The notes below the pieces were generated by a model. The model did not search any database. It worked only from the letters and a program-made list of their open reading frames with translations, and had not been told where the DNA came from. Below are positions 40,548 through 49,715 of a stretch of DNA of 64,000 nt, one piece after another. The DNA is from Nannocystis sp. (GTDB taxonomy: Bacteria > Myxococcota_A > Polyangia > Nannocystales > Nannocystaceae): the NCBI GenBank assembly GCA_016712315.1, contig JADJRG010000022.1:806001-870000 (forward strand). Reading direction: 5' to 3'. The position numbers and the translations under genes are program-made. Within the stretch, counting starts at the first letter, position 1. Each line of letters opens with the position of its first letter.

Positions 40548-41240
40548 ATGCAGATCAAAGCTGGCTCATGGTCCATGTCCTCAGCGCCCCTCTTCGCGCT
40601 CGTGCTCGCTTGCGCCGGCGACGACGGCCGCGCGAGCACCGGCCTCTCTGGCGGCTACAACCCGACCGCCCCGACCAACCCGACCACCCAGAGCGCGAGC
40701 GAGTCCACCGACGCCACCACCGACGACGACTCCTCGAGCAGCGCCGCCTCGATCAGCTCCGGTGAAGAGACCACGACCAGCGAACCAGACTCGACCAGCG
40801 AACCAGACTCGACCAGCACCAGCACCAGCACCACCAGCACCACCAGCACCACCAGCACCACCAGCACCACCAGCACCACCAGCACCACCTCGTCCTCCTC
40901 TTCGAGCTCCTCCTCGAGCTCCTCGACCTCCGGCGGCTCTGGCGCCAACGATCCCCAGCCGGGCAGCGGCCTCTACTCCGACTGCGCGATCAACAACATG
41001 TGCAGCGACCTCTGCCTCCAGCTCGTCGACCAGAACATGGTGGTCCTGGACGGCTTCTGCACGAAGGAGTGCTTCAGCGTCAACGACTGCCAGCCGGTCC
41101 CGCAGAGCAAGGCCACCGTCGAGTGCATCGCCGGCGTCGGCTACTGCGCCCTCGCGTGCACAGGCGACGGCGACTGCCCGATCGGCATGACCTGCGAGGG
41201 CGTCAACATCAACATGCAGAACAAGTTCTACTGCTGGTAG
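40548..41240 (+). CDS. Ser/Thr-linker lipoprotein with small Cys-rich domain
   Basis: 230 aa from ATG 40548, which supplies a Lys-containing n-region before the lipobox segment FALVLAC; ATG 40575 is a shorter alternative. The linker (residues about 30-135) is almost wholly Ser/Thr with tandem TSEPDS and (TST)n repeats. The C-terminal ~95 residues have 11-12 cysteines (DCAINNMCSDLC...TKECFSVNDC...ECIAGVGYCALACTGDGDCPIGMTC), a compact disulfide-rich fold. No catalytic motif. Surface location inferred from the lipobox. Confidence 0.82.
   Translation: MQIKAGSWSMSSAPLFALVLACAGDDGRASTGLSGGYNPTAPTNPTTQSASESTDATTDDDSSSSAASISSGEETTTSEPDSTSEPDSTSTSTSTTSTTSTTSTTSTTSTTSTTSSSSSSSSSSSSTSGGSGANDPQPGSGLYSDCAINNMCSDLCLQLVDQNMVVLDGFCTKECFSVNDCQPVPQSKATVECIAGVGYCALACTGDGDCPIGMTCEGVNINMQNKFYCW
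40779..40887 (+). repeat. tandem coding repeats: 18-bp pair, then ACCAGCACC units
   Basis: Two copies of an 18-bp unit (encoding TSEPDS) followed by many ACCAGC/ACC units encoding Thr-Ser-Thr. Length changes would keep frame and alter only the linker of the lipoprotein at 40548-41240. Confidence 0.8.
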
Positions 41241-41308
41241 CGGCCGCGCGTCGATCACGACCTCGCCGCCGCCTGGCGCCCACCCGCGGGCCGGCGCAGA
41301 CTTGGCCC

Positions 41309-43774
41309 ATGGACGGCCCTTCCCTCCGAATTCCGCTCACTGGGCTCCGCTGCGCCGGCTGCGCGCGCACCGTCGAGCGCGCCCTGCTCGCGGTCCCCGG
41401 CGTCCAAGCCGCCGCCGTCCAGCTCAGCGAGGAGAGCGCTCAACTCACCCGCACCGGCGGGCCCTCGGCGACCGCCGCCGCCCTGATCGCCGCCGTCGAA
41501 GCCGCCGGATACGGCGTCCCTCGCGATCACTTTGAGCTGGCGATCACCGGCCTGCGCTGCGCCTCCTGCGTCGCCCGCGCTGAGCGAGCCCTCACCCACG
41601 TCGACGGCGTCGAGCGCGCCAGCGTCTCCCTCGCCGACGAGAGCGCGATCATCACCGCGATCGCCGGCGCCACCACCCGCCAGGCCCTCACCGCCGCCCT
41701 CACCGCCGTCGGCCTCGGCGCGCTCGATCTCGACCGAGCCGCCCCGATCGACGCCGAAGCCGAGGCCCGTGAGCGCGAGCAACGCGCCCACCTCGGCCGC
41801 CTCCGCGTCGGCCTCCTCCTCACCGTCCCGCTCATGATCCTCGGCATGGGCCGCGACTTCGATCTGCTCGGCGCGTGGGCCAGCGAGAGCTGGGTCTTGT
41901 GGCTCCTCTTCGCGCTCGCCGCGCCCGTCCAGGTGATCCTCGGCGCCCCCCACTACCGCGGCGCGCTCGCGGCCCTGCGCCACCGCAGCGCCAACATGGA
42001 CGTGCTCGTCGCCCTCGGCTCCACCGTCGCCTTCATCGCCAGCGTGCTCGTCGCGATCGCCCTCACCCGCGGCAGCCACGCGCTCGGCCACCACGTGTAC
42101 TTTGAGGCAGGTGCATCGATCCTCACGCTCATCGGCGTCGGCCGGTGGTTGGAGGCCCGCGCCCGCGGCCGCTCGGGCGCCGCGATCCGCGAGCTGATGG
42201 CCCTGCGCCCCGCGACCGCGATCGTGCTCCGCGGCGGCGTCGAGCAGGAGATCCCCCAGGACAGCGTCCGCGTCGGCGATCACGTGCTCGTCCGCCCGGG
42301 CGCCGCGATCCCCGTCGACGGCCGCGTGCTCGCCGGCCGCAGCGAGGTCGACGAGAGCATGTTGACCGGCGAGAGCGCCCCCGTCGCGCGAGCACCTGGT
42401 GATCCCGTCACCGGCGGCGCGATCAACGGCCTCGGCGCGCTCACCGTCGAGGCCCAGCGCGTCGGCGCCGCGACCACCCTCGCCCGCATCATCCGCCTCG
42501 TCCGCGAGGCGCAGGCCAGCAAGCCCGCGGTGCAGGCCCGGATCGATAAGATCACCGCGGTCTTCGTCCCCGTCATCCTCGCCCTCGCCCTGCTCACCCT
42601 CGTGATCTGGCTCGCCCTCGGCGCCGCCCCCGCCGCCGCGCTGATGCGCCTCGTCGCCGTGCTCGTGATCGCCTGCCCCTGCGCGCTCGGCCTCGCCACG
42701 CCCACCGCGATCGTCGTCGGCGTCGGCCTCGCCGCCCAGCACGGGATCCTCTTCCGCCGCACCGCCGCGCTCGAGCAGATCTGCGCCGTCAAGACGGTCG
42801 CCCTCGACAAGACCGGCACGCTCACGGTCGGACGTCCAACCATTCAGGCCGCCACCTTCGCCGATCCTCAGATCGAGCCCGAAGCCTGGTCGCTCGCCTA
42901 CGCCCTCGCCAGCGCCAGCGACCACCCCCTCTCCCGCGCCATCGCCGAGGCCGCGGCGACGCGCGGCGACGCCGGCCGCCGCGCCGCTGACGTACAAACG
43001 ATCGGCGGCCGAGGCGTCCTCGGTGTCATCGACGGTGACCGCCTCCTGCTCGGCGCCCCCGCGCTCCTTGAAGCGGAGTCGATCGTCGCCCCCCCCTGGC
43101 TCACCGCCGCGATCGAGCGCGAGTCCGAGCGCGGCCGCGCCCTGGTCATCCTCGCCCGCGAGGGCCGCCCGCTCGCCCTCTTCGCCCTCGCCGACGCCCC
43201 TCGTCCAGGCGCTCGCGCCGCCATCGCCGCCTTACGCGCCCGAGGCCTCCGGATCGCCGTACTCACCGGCGATCACGCCGCCAGCGCCGCCGCCATCGCC
43301 GAGGCCGTCGGCGTCGCTCCAGCCGCAGGTGACCTCGTGCTCGCCGGCCTCAGCCCCGGCGACAAGTCCGCGGCGATCAAGCGCCTCCAGGCCGAAGGCC
43401 ACGGCCCCGTCGCCATGGTCGGCGACGGGATCAACGACGCCCCCGCGCTCGCGATCGCCGACGTAGGCGTCGCGATCGGCGGCGGCGCTGACGTCGCCAT
43501 GGAGACCGCGGACATCACCCTGATGGGCGGCGAGCTCGCCGGCCTCGTCCGCGCCCGCGAGATCGGCGAGGCCACCCTTCGCACCCTCCACCAGAACCTC
43601 TTTTGGGCGTTCGCCTACAACATCATCCTCATCCCGATCGCCGCCGGGGTCCTCTACCCGATCACCGCCTTACCGGCCGCCCTCCGCGAGCTCCACCCCG
43701 CCCTCGCCGCCGCCGCGATGGCCCTCAGCAGCGTCACCGTCGTCCTCAACTCGCTGCGCCTGCGCCGCGCCTAG
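41309..43774 (+). CDS. copA: Cu(I)-exporting P-type ATPase
   Basis: 821 aa from ATG 41309. Pumps monovalent copper (or silver) out of the cytoplasm. Two N-terminal heavy-metal domains with GLRCAGC and GLRCASC; eight predicted membrane helices; actuator MLTGESAPV; membrane metal site CPC in VIACPCALGLATPTAI near residue 454; phosphorylation motif DKTGTLT near 500; SDHPLSRAI; GDGINDAPAL; and in the last helices FAYNIILIPIAAG and MALSSVTVVLNSLRL. The YN and MxxS pattern is that of the Cu(I) class. No CueR/CsoR-type regulator adjoins it. The neighbour on the other strand starts its stop one base away. Confidence 0.95.
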   Translation: MDGPSLRIPLTGLRCAGCARTVERALLAVPGVQAAAVQLSEESAQLTRTGGPSATAAALIAAVEAAGYGVPRDHFELAITGLRCASCVARAERALTHVDGVERASVSLADESAIITAIAGATTRQALTAALTAVGLGALDLDRAAPIDAEAEAREREQRAHLGRLRVGLLLTVPLMILGMGRDFDLLGAWASESWVLWLLFALAAPVQVILGAPHYRGALAALRHRSANMDVLVALGSTVAFIASVLVAIALTRGSHALGHHVYFEAGASILTLIGVGRWLEARARGRSGAAIRELMALRPATAIVLRGGVEQEIPQDSVRVGDHVLVRPGAAIPVDGRVLAGRSEVDESMLTGESAPVARAPGDPVTGGAINGLGALTVEAQRVGAATTLARIIRLVREAQASKPAVQARIDKITAVFVPVILALALLTLVIWLALGAAPAAALMRLVAVLVIACPCALGLATPTAIVVGVGLAAQHGILFRRTAALEQICAVKTVALDKTGTLTVGRPTIQAATFADPQIEPEAWSLAYALASASDHPLSRAIAEAAATRGDAGRRAADVQTIGGRGVLGVIDGDRLLLGAPALLEAESIVAPPWLTAAIERESERGRALVILAREGRPLALFALADAPRPGARAAIAALRARGLRIAVLTGDHAASAAAIAEAVGVAPAAGDLVLAGLSPGDKSAAIKRLQAEGHGPVAMVGDGINDAPALAIADVGVAIGGGADVAMETADITLMGGELAGLVRAREIGEATLRTLHQNLFWAFAYNIILIPIAAGVLYPITALPAALRELHPALAAAAMALSSVTVVLNSLRLRRA

Positions 43775-45322
43775 CTAGCGTTTGCCCCACCCCGCGATCT
43801 CCGCCCGGATCTGCTCGAAGACGATGCTGTCGAGGTTATTGCTCGACACCTGCCCGCCGACCCCGTGCTTCGCCGCGCTCTTGCGGATATCGCCGCCGTA
43901 CTCGATGAAGATAAAGCGCCCCCGCGTGAATTGAGCGACCTGCCGCCACACCACGCTGCCCAGCGGATCCAGCCCGCTCGCCGCGATCGAGTGCACCCGC
44001 ACCCCCTTCTCCACCGCCGCGCGCAGGCTCTCGCCGTAGAGCACGTCGCCCTTCAGCTCCATCTGCGGCGGCGCGTCGCCGATCAAGAAGACCACCTTCG
44101 CCGCCCCCTCGCTCCACTGCATCGCGAAGATCGCCTCGTACAAGCCCTGGTTCACCGACTCTGGGTAGTCGCCCCCGCCGCCCGCGTCGATCTTCTGCAG
44201 CGCCTCATCGAAGGCCTGGATATCGCCCGTAAACGGGTGCGTCATCGTCACATACTGGTCCGTCGTGTCGCGGAAGAGCACCGCCCCGTAGCGCAGGCGC
44301 ACCCCTTTCCCCAGCCCCTTCACCTGCTCGGTGACGCTGAGCAGCGTCGCCTTGATCTGCGCGATCTCATCGCCCATCGACCCGGTGGTGTCGATCAAGA
44401 AGACCACCTCGAGCGGGATCTCCACGATCGGCGGCCGCGCGGCCGGCAGCGTCACCACCACCTCCGCGCCCGCCCCGCGCCACGCTGCCTCGCCCTTGAC
44501 CCCCAAGCCCAGCGCCTCGATCGACGCCACCTCGATCTGCCCGCCGCGGCTCGCCCCCGCGATCTTCGGATAAAAGACCGCTCTACCGTCGCCGTACGTG
44601 CTCGCCAACCACAGCTCACGCCCCTGCGGATCGAGCGCCCGCACCTTCGCCCCCGGCACCGGCAAGCCGTCGCGATCGACCACGCGCAGGTACGTGCGCT
44701 CCTCGACGTCCAGGCGTTGGAAGCGCTCACCGAGCTGTTGCCGTGACTCCTGGAGGAAGCGGACAAACCCCGTGAGATCGGCGTTGTCATCGCTGGACCC
44801 AGCGCGCAGCGGCCCCTGGTTCGCGGGCTTCGCCATCCTCCCCGGTGCCGGCGCCGCCGCGCCATATCCGCGCCCGCTGCCGCTGCCGCTGCCCTTGCCG
44901 ATCGTCCCGATCGAGCCGAGCCCGATCGTGCCCTCCCCTGTGCCCCCGCCGCCGCGCCCCGTACCGACCAGCCCCAGCCCCGCGGTCCCGAGCTCCTCCG
45001 CGAGCCCCGCCTCAAAGGCCATCGGCGGCGCCGACGGCACCATCGACTCCTCGTCCGACGCCGCCCGCGTGAGGCGACGCGTCGCCCAAGGCCCCTCGCT
45101 CTTCTCCTCGATGATGAGGCCGGCGAGCTGCGGCTCTGTCGGCCACGCGTCGGCCAGAGTCGGCTCACCGGGGCCCGCGAGGCGCGGCGCGGGCGCCTTC
45201 ACCGCGCCGATCGTCGTCGGCAACGTCAGCGCAGGCGAGCCCTCGTAGACCGGCTTCGCGGCCTCCTTGGAGCAACCGACGACCAGCAGAAAGAGCACCC
45301 CAAGAGAGACAAACCCGCGCAT
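43775..45322 (-). CDS. VWA-domain lipoprotein with Gly-rich linker
   Basis: 515 aa from ATG 45322, giving a short signal with lipobox LVVGC (Cys17); an in-frame codon 30 bp upstream would bury it. Residues about 100-155 are Gly/Ser-rich (GTGRGGGGTGEGTIGLGSIG). A carboxypeptidase-regulatory-like beta domain (TYLRVVDRDGLPVPGAKVRALD) precedes a VWA domain with MIDAS DTTGSMGDEI near residue 313. VFLIGDAPP and HSIAASGLDPLGS follow. The combination suggests a surface-exposed adhesion or assembly factor. It is convergent with copA and divergent from the DUF2330 gene (185 bp apart). Confidence 0.87.
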   Translation of the reverse strand: MRGFVSLGVLFLLVVGCSKEAAKPVYEGSPALTLPTTIGAVKAPAPRLAGPGEPTLADAWPTEPQLAGLIIEEKSEGPWATRRLTRAASDEESMVPSAPPMAFEAGLAEELGTAGLGLVGTGRGGGGTGEGTIGLGSIGTIGKGSGSGSGRGYGAAAPAPGRMAKPANQGPLRAGSSDDNADLTGFVRFLQESRQQLGERFQRLDVEERTYLRVVDRDGLPVPGAKVRALDPQGRELWLASTYGDGRAVFYPKIAGASRGGQIEVASIEALGLGVKGEAAWRGAGAEVVVTLPAARPPIVEIPLEVVFLIDTTGSMGDEIAQIKATLLSVTEQVKGLGKGVRLRYGAVLFRDTTDQYVTMTHPFTGDIQAFDEALQKIDAGGGGDYPESVNQGLYEAIFAMQWSEGAAKVVFLIGDAPPQMELKGDVLYGESLRAAVEKGVRVHSIAASGLDPLGSVVWRQVAQFTRGRFIFIEYGGDIRKSAAKHGVGGQVSSNNLDSIVFEQIRAEIAGWGKR

Positions 45323-45473
45323 CGACACCCTCCGCGCCGCGTCCACGGCCACCGGCGATCCTATCGACTGGCGATCACCCCATCAACCACCGCCAGCGCT
45401 GCGTGAGCCGAGCGCGCCGCCCCTCCCGCGCGACACCGCCCCCCAGCGAACAGCGTTACCCATCTACAAGCCG

Positions 45474-45501
45474 TTGATCCTCCCACGCATCGGCCTATCA
45501 T
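45474..45501 (+). promoter_or_regulatory. possible leaderless promoter of the DUF2330 gene
   Basis: TTGATC (45474-45479) and TATCAT (45496-45501) with a 16-bp spacer. The -10 ends only 6 bp before ATG 45508, so transcription would start at or next to the start codon. A GGGGA lies in that gap. Confidence 0.35.
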
Positions 45502-45507
45502 CGGGGA

Positions 45508-47250
45508 ATGCGATACCTACCTGGCCTAGCCTCCCGCGCCTCCCTGCTCGCGCTCCCCCTCGTCGCCGCCCTCTGGACCCACGCGACCCCCGCCCAAGCC
45601 TGCGGCGGCTTCGCCTGTGACGGCCCCAACGGCATGAACGTCGACCAGAGCGGCGAGAACATCATCTTCGCCTTCAACGACGGCAAGGTCGAGGTGCACA
45701 TCCAAGTCGCCTACGATCCCAACACGGAGGCCAGCAAGTTCGCCTGGGTGATCCCGATCCAGAGCTTGCCTGAGTTCCACGTCGGCTCGCAGATCCTCTT
45801 CGACAACGTGCTCAACGGCACCGTCCCCTTCTACGGCTTCAACACCCAGACCGAGATCTGCGGCGACGAGGACTTCGGCGGCGACGACGGCGGCGCCCCC
45901 AACGACGGCGGCCTCACCGGGGGCGACTCTGGCGGCAGCACCACGGGCGGCGGCGGCGGCCCCGAGGTCGTCTTCCAGGGCCAAGTCGGCGCCTTTGACA
46001 TCACCGTGCTCAAGGGCGGCACCGCCGCCGAGGTCATGGATTGGCTCGCGGACAACGGCTACAACCAGCCGCCCGAGGCCGAGTCGATCCTCCAGCAGTA
46101 CCTCGACGAGGGCCACCTCTTCGCCGCCCTCAAGCTCGCCCCCTCCGACGACCCGATCGTCCACCCGATCGTGCTCGTCTACGACGGCGTCGAGCCTTGC
46201 GTGCCGATCCGCCTCACCCGGATCGCCGCCGTCCAGGACATGGACATCCGCGTCTTCTTCCTCGGCGATCACCGCGCGATCCCGACCAACTACCGCCACG
46301 TCCTCGTCAACCCGCTCAAGATCAACTGGCCCGGCTTCGCGGACAACTACAAGGAGGTGATCACCGCCGCGGTCGACGCCTACCTCGCCGAGGGCAACGC
46401 CTTCGTCACCGAGTACGCCGGCACCACCAGCGGGATCTCGCAGGCCAACCTCTACAGCCCGAGCTGGGACGCCAAGGCCTTCCAGGGCCTGCCCGTCGCC
46501 GAGATCTACAACACCCTCTCCGCGCAGAACCTCATGTTCTGCGACGAGTACTCCTACCAGTGCTTCTACAACCACCCCCTGCTCGAGGGCGTGCTGCGCA
46601 GCTACATCACCGTCCCCGACGGCGTCGGCGACTACGAGTTCTGGACCTGTATGAGCTGCTTCGAGGACCTCATCGACCCGCTGCCCTGGGGCGACGGCGC
46701 CGCCTTCTCGACCGATCTCGTCGATCGCATCATCGAGCCTGGCCAGCGCGCGCTGAACCTCCTCCAGACCAAGCCCTACGTCACCCGCATGTACACCACC
46801 ATCTCCCCGCACGAGATGATGGCCGACCCGATGTTCGCGGAGAACCCCAACCTCCCCGAGATCCCGTCGCAGCGGATGGCCCAGCGTTACCTCCGCTGCG
46901 ACGGCCACGCCGAGTGGACCTTGCCTGACGGCCGCGTCGTCTTCGTCCCCGACAACGGCCCCTGGCCGGAATTCCCGGGCGAGATGCCGTGGGAGGAGGA
47001 GGTCGACCAGATGGCGATGGCTGGCGCGCCGCAGGTGCTCGTCACCAACACCGTCGCGATCGACAAGATCCTCGCCGACTGGAACAGCGCCAACACCCCC
47101 AAGTACGACGTCGCCGGCGCCGACACCGCCGACACCGCTGGCACCGACGACGCCGCTGGCTGCGGCTGCTCCACCCAGGATCCGAGCGGCGCCCTCGCGG
47201 CCCTCACCATCCTCGGGATCGCCGGCCTCGGCCGTCGCCGCCGCAGCTAG
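45508..47250 (+). CDS. DUF2330 protein with MYXO-CTERM-like tail
   Basis: 580 aa. Signal peptide ending near residue 31 (THATPAQA), directly followed by the DUF2330 start C32GGFAC36. Core features are ENIIFAFNDGKVEVHIQVAYD, FAWVIPIQSLPEF and a later Cys-containing half (MSCFEDLIDPL). A Gly/Asp-rich insert lies at about 128-150. The C-terminus ADTAGTDDAAGCGCS, a hydrophobic helix and GRRRRS is the pattern of the MYXO-CTERM sorting signal, in which a Cys ahead of the helix is processed in myxobacteria. This points to the cell surface. The biochemical function of DUF2330 is unknown. Confidence 0.9.
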   Translation: MRYLPGLASRASLLALPLVAALWTHATPAQACGGFACDGPNGMNVDQSGENIIFAFNDGKVEVHIQVAYDPNTEASKFAWVIPIQSLPEFHVGSQILFDNVLNGTVPFYGFNTQTEICGDEDFGGDDGGAPNDGGLTGGDSGGSTTGGGGGPEVVFQGQVGAFDITVLKGGTAAEVMDWLADNGYNQPPEAESILQQYLDEGHLFAALKLAPSDDPIVHPIVLVYDGVEPCVPIRLTRIAAVQDMDIRVFFLGDHRAIPTNYRHVLVNPLKINWPGFADNYKEVITAAVDAYLAEGNAFVTEYAGTTSGISQANLYSPSWDAKAFQGLPVAEIYNTLSAQNLMFCDEYSYQCFYNHPLLEGVLRSYITVPDGVGDYEFWTCMSCFEDLIDPLPWGDGAAFSTDLVDRIIEPGQRALNLLQTKPYVTRMYTTISPHEMMADPMFAENPNLPEIPSQRMAQRYLRCDGHAEWTLPDGRVVFVPDNGPWPEFPGEMPWEEEVDQMAMAGAPQVLVTNTVAIDKILADWNSANTPKYDVAGADTADTAGTDDAAGCGCSTQDPSGALAALTILGIAGLGRRRRS

Positions 47251-47273
47251 GCGCCTGCCGCTGCCCCAACCGA

Positions 47274-47306
47274 CGAGGGCGTGTGATCGCCGATCACACG
47301 CCCTCG
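47274..47306 (+). terminator. long perfect hairpin after the DUF2330 gene
   Basis: Inverted repeat with arms reading CGAGGGCGTGTGATCG and its complement; at least 14 bp can pair with a tight loop around 47288-47292. It lies 24 bp after the stop. No U-tract follows. Confidence 0.65.
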
Positions 47307-47371
47307 CCGCGTCTACCGCGGCGATCGACGAAAACGCGCACCCCCGCCCGGAGGCGTGCTACGGCGCCCAC

Positions 47372-48478
47372 GTGCCCGCCGAAGCGACCCCTCCCGCCCA
47401 GCTCAAGCAGTGGTTCGACGCCGATCGATACCGCGCGCTCGCCGATCTGCTCGCCGCCGCCGCCCCGAAGACGTTTGATCACAAACAATTCCTCGACCTC
47501 ACCCTGAGCGATCTCGAAGCTCGCGGCCTCATGCAGCGCCTGCGCAGCGCCGCCCTCGCCGCCGACCGCGCCTTATCGGGCGACTTCCGCGGCAAGGTCG
47601 AGCGGCTCCGCCAGATCGCCCCGCAGATCCGCCACAGCTTCGTCGCCATCTTCCTCTCTGATTTCGTCGCCACCCACGGCCTGCACGACCCCGAATTCTC
47701 CTTGGCAGCCCTCCGCGACTTCACCCCCTACGGCTCCGCCGAGTTCGCCTTGCGCCCCTTCTTAGAGCGCGACCTGCCCGGCACCCTCCGCGTCGTGCGG
47801 ACCTGGACCGAGGATCCCAACGAGCACGTACGCCGCCTCGCCAGCGAAGGCACCCGTCCGCGCCTCCCGTGGGGCCTGCGCCTGCGCGAGCTCACCCGCG
47901 ACCCCTCCCCCACCGCCCCGATCCTCGACGCCTTACGCGACGATCCGGCCCTCTACGTCCGCAAGTCCGTCGCCAACCACCTCAACGACATCACCAAAGA
48001 TCACCCCACCTACGTGCTCGATCACCTCAGCGCCTGGCGCCTCGCCGAGCACCCGCGACGCCAGTGGATCGCCAAACACGCCTGCCGCACCTTGATCAAG
48101 CGCGGCGACCCGCGCGCCCTCCAGCTCTTCGGCTTCGGCCAGCGCCCGCAGCTCCGCGCCAGCCTGCACATCGAGCCCGCCGCGATCCAGCTCGGCCAGC
48201 GCATCCAGCTCGAGGCCCGCCTGCTCTCCGCTGCCGCCACCCCCCAGCAGCTCGCGATCGACTACGTCGTCCACTACATCCGAGCCACCGGCCCCACCGC
48301 CCAAAAAGTCTTCAAGTGGACCGAATTGGAGCTGCCTCCTGGCGCGCCGCACACCCTCACCAAGTCGCAGACCATCCGCGACTTCAGCACCCGAAAGCAC
48401 CACCCCGGCCGCCACCGCGTCGAGCTCCAGATCAACGGCCACCGCCTCGCCGAAGCCACCTTCGAGCTGCGCCCCTGA
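47372..48478 (+). CDS. alkC: AlkC-like DNA alkylation repair protein (3-methyladenine glycosylase)
   Basis: 368 aa, GTG start. HEAT-like-repeat DNA glycosylase of the AlkC/AlkD group that excises alkylated adenines without base flipping. Conserved text: LKQWFDADRYRALADLL, AEFALRPFLERD, HVRRLASEGTRPRLPWGLRLRELTRDPSP, DDPALYVRKSVANHLNDITKDHP and RQWIAKHACRTLIKRGDPRAL. The C-terminal ~110 residues are a beta domain (VVHYIRATGPTAQKVFKW, HHPGRHRVELQINGH) present in AlkC proteins but not AlkD. The gene is alone and convergent with the Rieske gene. Confidence 0.88.
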   Translation: MPAEATPPAQLKQWFDADRYRALADLLAAAAPKTFDHKQFLDLTLSDLEARGLMQRLRSAALAADRALSGDFRGKVERLRQIAPQIRHSFVAIFLSDFVATHGLHDPEFSLAALRDFTPYGSAEFALRPFLERDLPGTLRVVRTWTEDPNEHVRRLASEGTRPRLPWGLRLRELTRDPSPTAPILDALRDDPALYVRKSVANHLNDITKDHPTYVLDHLSAWRLAEHPRRQWIAKHACRTLIKRGDPRALQLFGFGQRPQLRASLHIEPAAIQLGQRIQLEARLLSAAATPQQLAIDYVVHYIRATGPTAQKVFKWTELELPPGAPHTLTKSQTIRDFSTRKHHPGRHRVELQINGHRLAEATFELRP

Positions 48479-48556
48479 CCCTCGCTACGCCCTCAGTTGG
48501 CGCTCATCTGCCGCCCCTACGCGAAGATGGTCAAGGAGAGCCCGCGATCAAAGACA

Positions 48557-49691
48557 TCACTCCGCCTGCTGCACCGGCAGCCGCACCCGCTGCTCGCCCC
48601 CGCCCTCGCTCGCCAAGAACTCCTCCCACTTGCGGATCGTCAGGTCTTGGAAGGCGTGCACGGCCGGGTTCAGCTCGGCGATCGGCGCGCTCCAGAACGC
48701 GTTATAGCCGTCCTGCTCCGCCTCGACCGCGTCCCCGTCCTCCTGGAGGAGCGGCCGCACCAGCGTATGTCGGGCGATCTTCAGGATCGGGTCCATCGCC
48801 CAGCGGGGCAGCGCCAGCGGCAGCAGCGGCACCTTGAAGCCCTTGAAGTAGAACAAGAAGAACGCCCTCGTCGTCTGCGCGTCGATCGGCAGCACGAAGC
48901 AGTAGCTCTTGATCTTATCGTCCGTATTCGACCACTGGTACGGGTACTCGTAGCAGAGCTCCATCGAGTTCGTGTTCACCGCCTCGCGATCGATCAACAG
49001 CCCGGAGATCCGCCCCCGCCCCACCTTCGTGTCGTACGCCACCTGCACCTGGTCGCCGATCGTCTCCAGCCGGGTCAGCTTCGCGTCGGTGAACGGCTTG
49101 AACTTCCGGTGCAGGTACGCGTGGGTGAAGTCGCTGACGTTGTCGATGATCATCGAGTGGTGCGCCTTCCACACGAAGTCCGCCAGCACGCTGCCCCAGC
49201 GCTCCCGCGCCCTCGAGCTCAGGGATCCGCGGGATCGACCGCTCCTCGGCCCGCGCCGGATCGCCGAAGAACACCCAGATCATCCCGTAGCGCGTCTGCA
49301 CGGGGAAGTCGCGCAGCTTGATCTTCGGCATCGGCTTGCCGAAGAGATCATGCGGCACCTCGCACAGCCGCCCCTGCCCGTCGTAGGTCCAGCCGTGATA
49401 CGGGCACACCACCTCGCAGCCGCGCACGTGCCCCTTGGAGAGCTTGAGCTGGCGGTGCGCGCAGCGGTTCTCGATCGCCCGTACGCCGCCGTCCTCGCCG
49501 CGAAACACCGCCACCGAGCGCCCCCAGAACACCGCCTCGGTCACCTGACCTGGCCTTAAGTTCTTCTCCAGCTCGACCGGGTACCAATAGTTCGGATCGA
49601 GCCCCGCCGCCCGCACCTTCTGGCGGCGGTTGCGGGACCCCTCGAAGCTCGGCGGAGGGCTCTTCTCCAACAAAAACGCGTCGTTGCTCAT
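48557..49691 (-). pseudogene. Rieske non-heme iron oxygenase, candidate sterol C-4 demethylase, broken by a 1-nt frameshift
   Basis: Two frames form one protein of about 377 aa. The 5' part starts at ATG 49691 and reads to stop 48915. The real C-terminus lies in another frame ending at 48557. The N-terminal part has the Rieske [2Fe-2S] motif CAHRQLKLSKGH...CPYHGW and ends RIPELEG. The other frame resumes ERWGSVLADFVWKAHH and carries the mononuclear-iron motif NVSDFTHAYLH. Removing one base from the GGG (CCC at 49205-49207 on the plus strand) restores EGAERWGS. The gene lies 24 bp after CYP51 on the same strand. SdmA-type Rieske oxygenases remove sterol C-4 methyls in bacteria, so that role is inferred. 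The frameshift may be real or a sequencing error. Confidence 0.85.
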
Positions 49692-49715
49692 CACGTCCCC
49701 TTCTCTGCCTGGCGG

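Noticed and set aside
41000..41308. Upstream extension of the copper ATPase frame
   Set aside because: It overlaps the lipoprotein gene in another frame; ATG 41309 directly precedes the first metal-binding domain.
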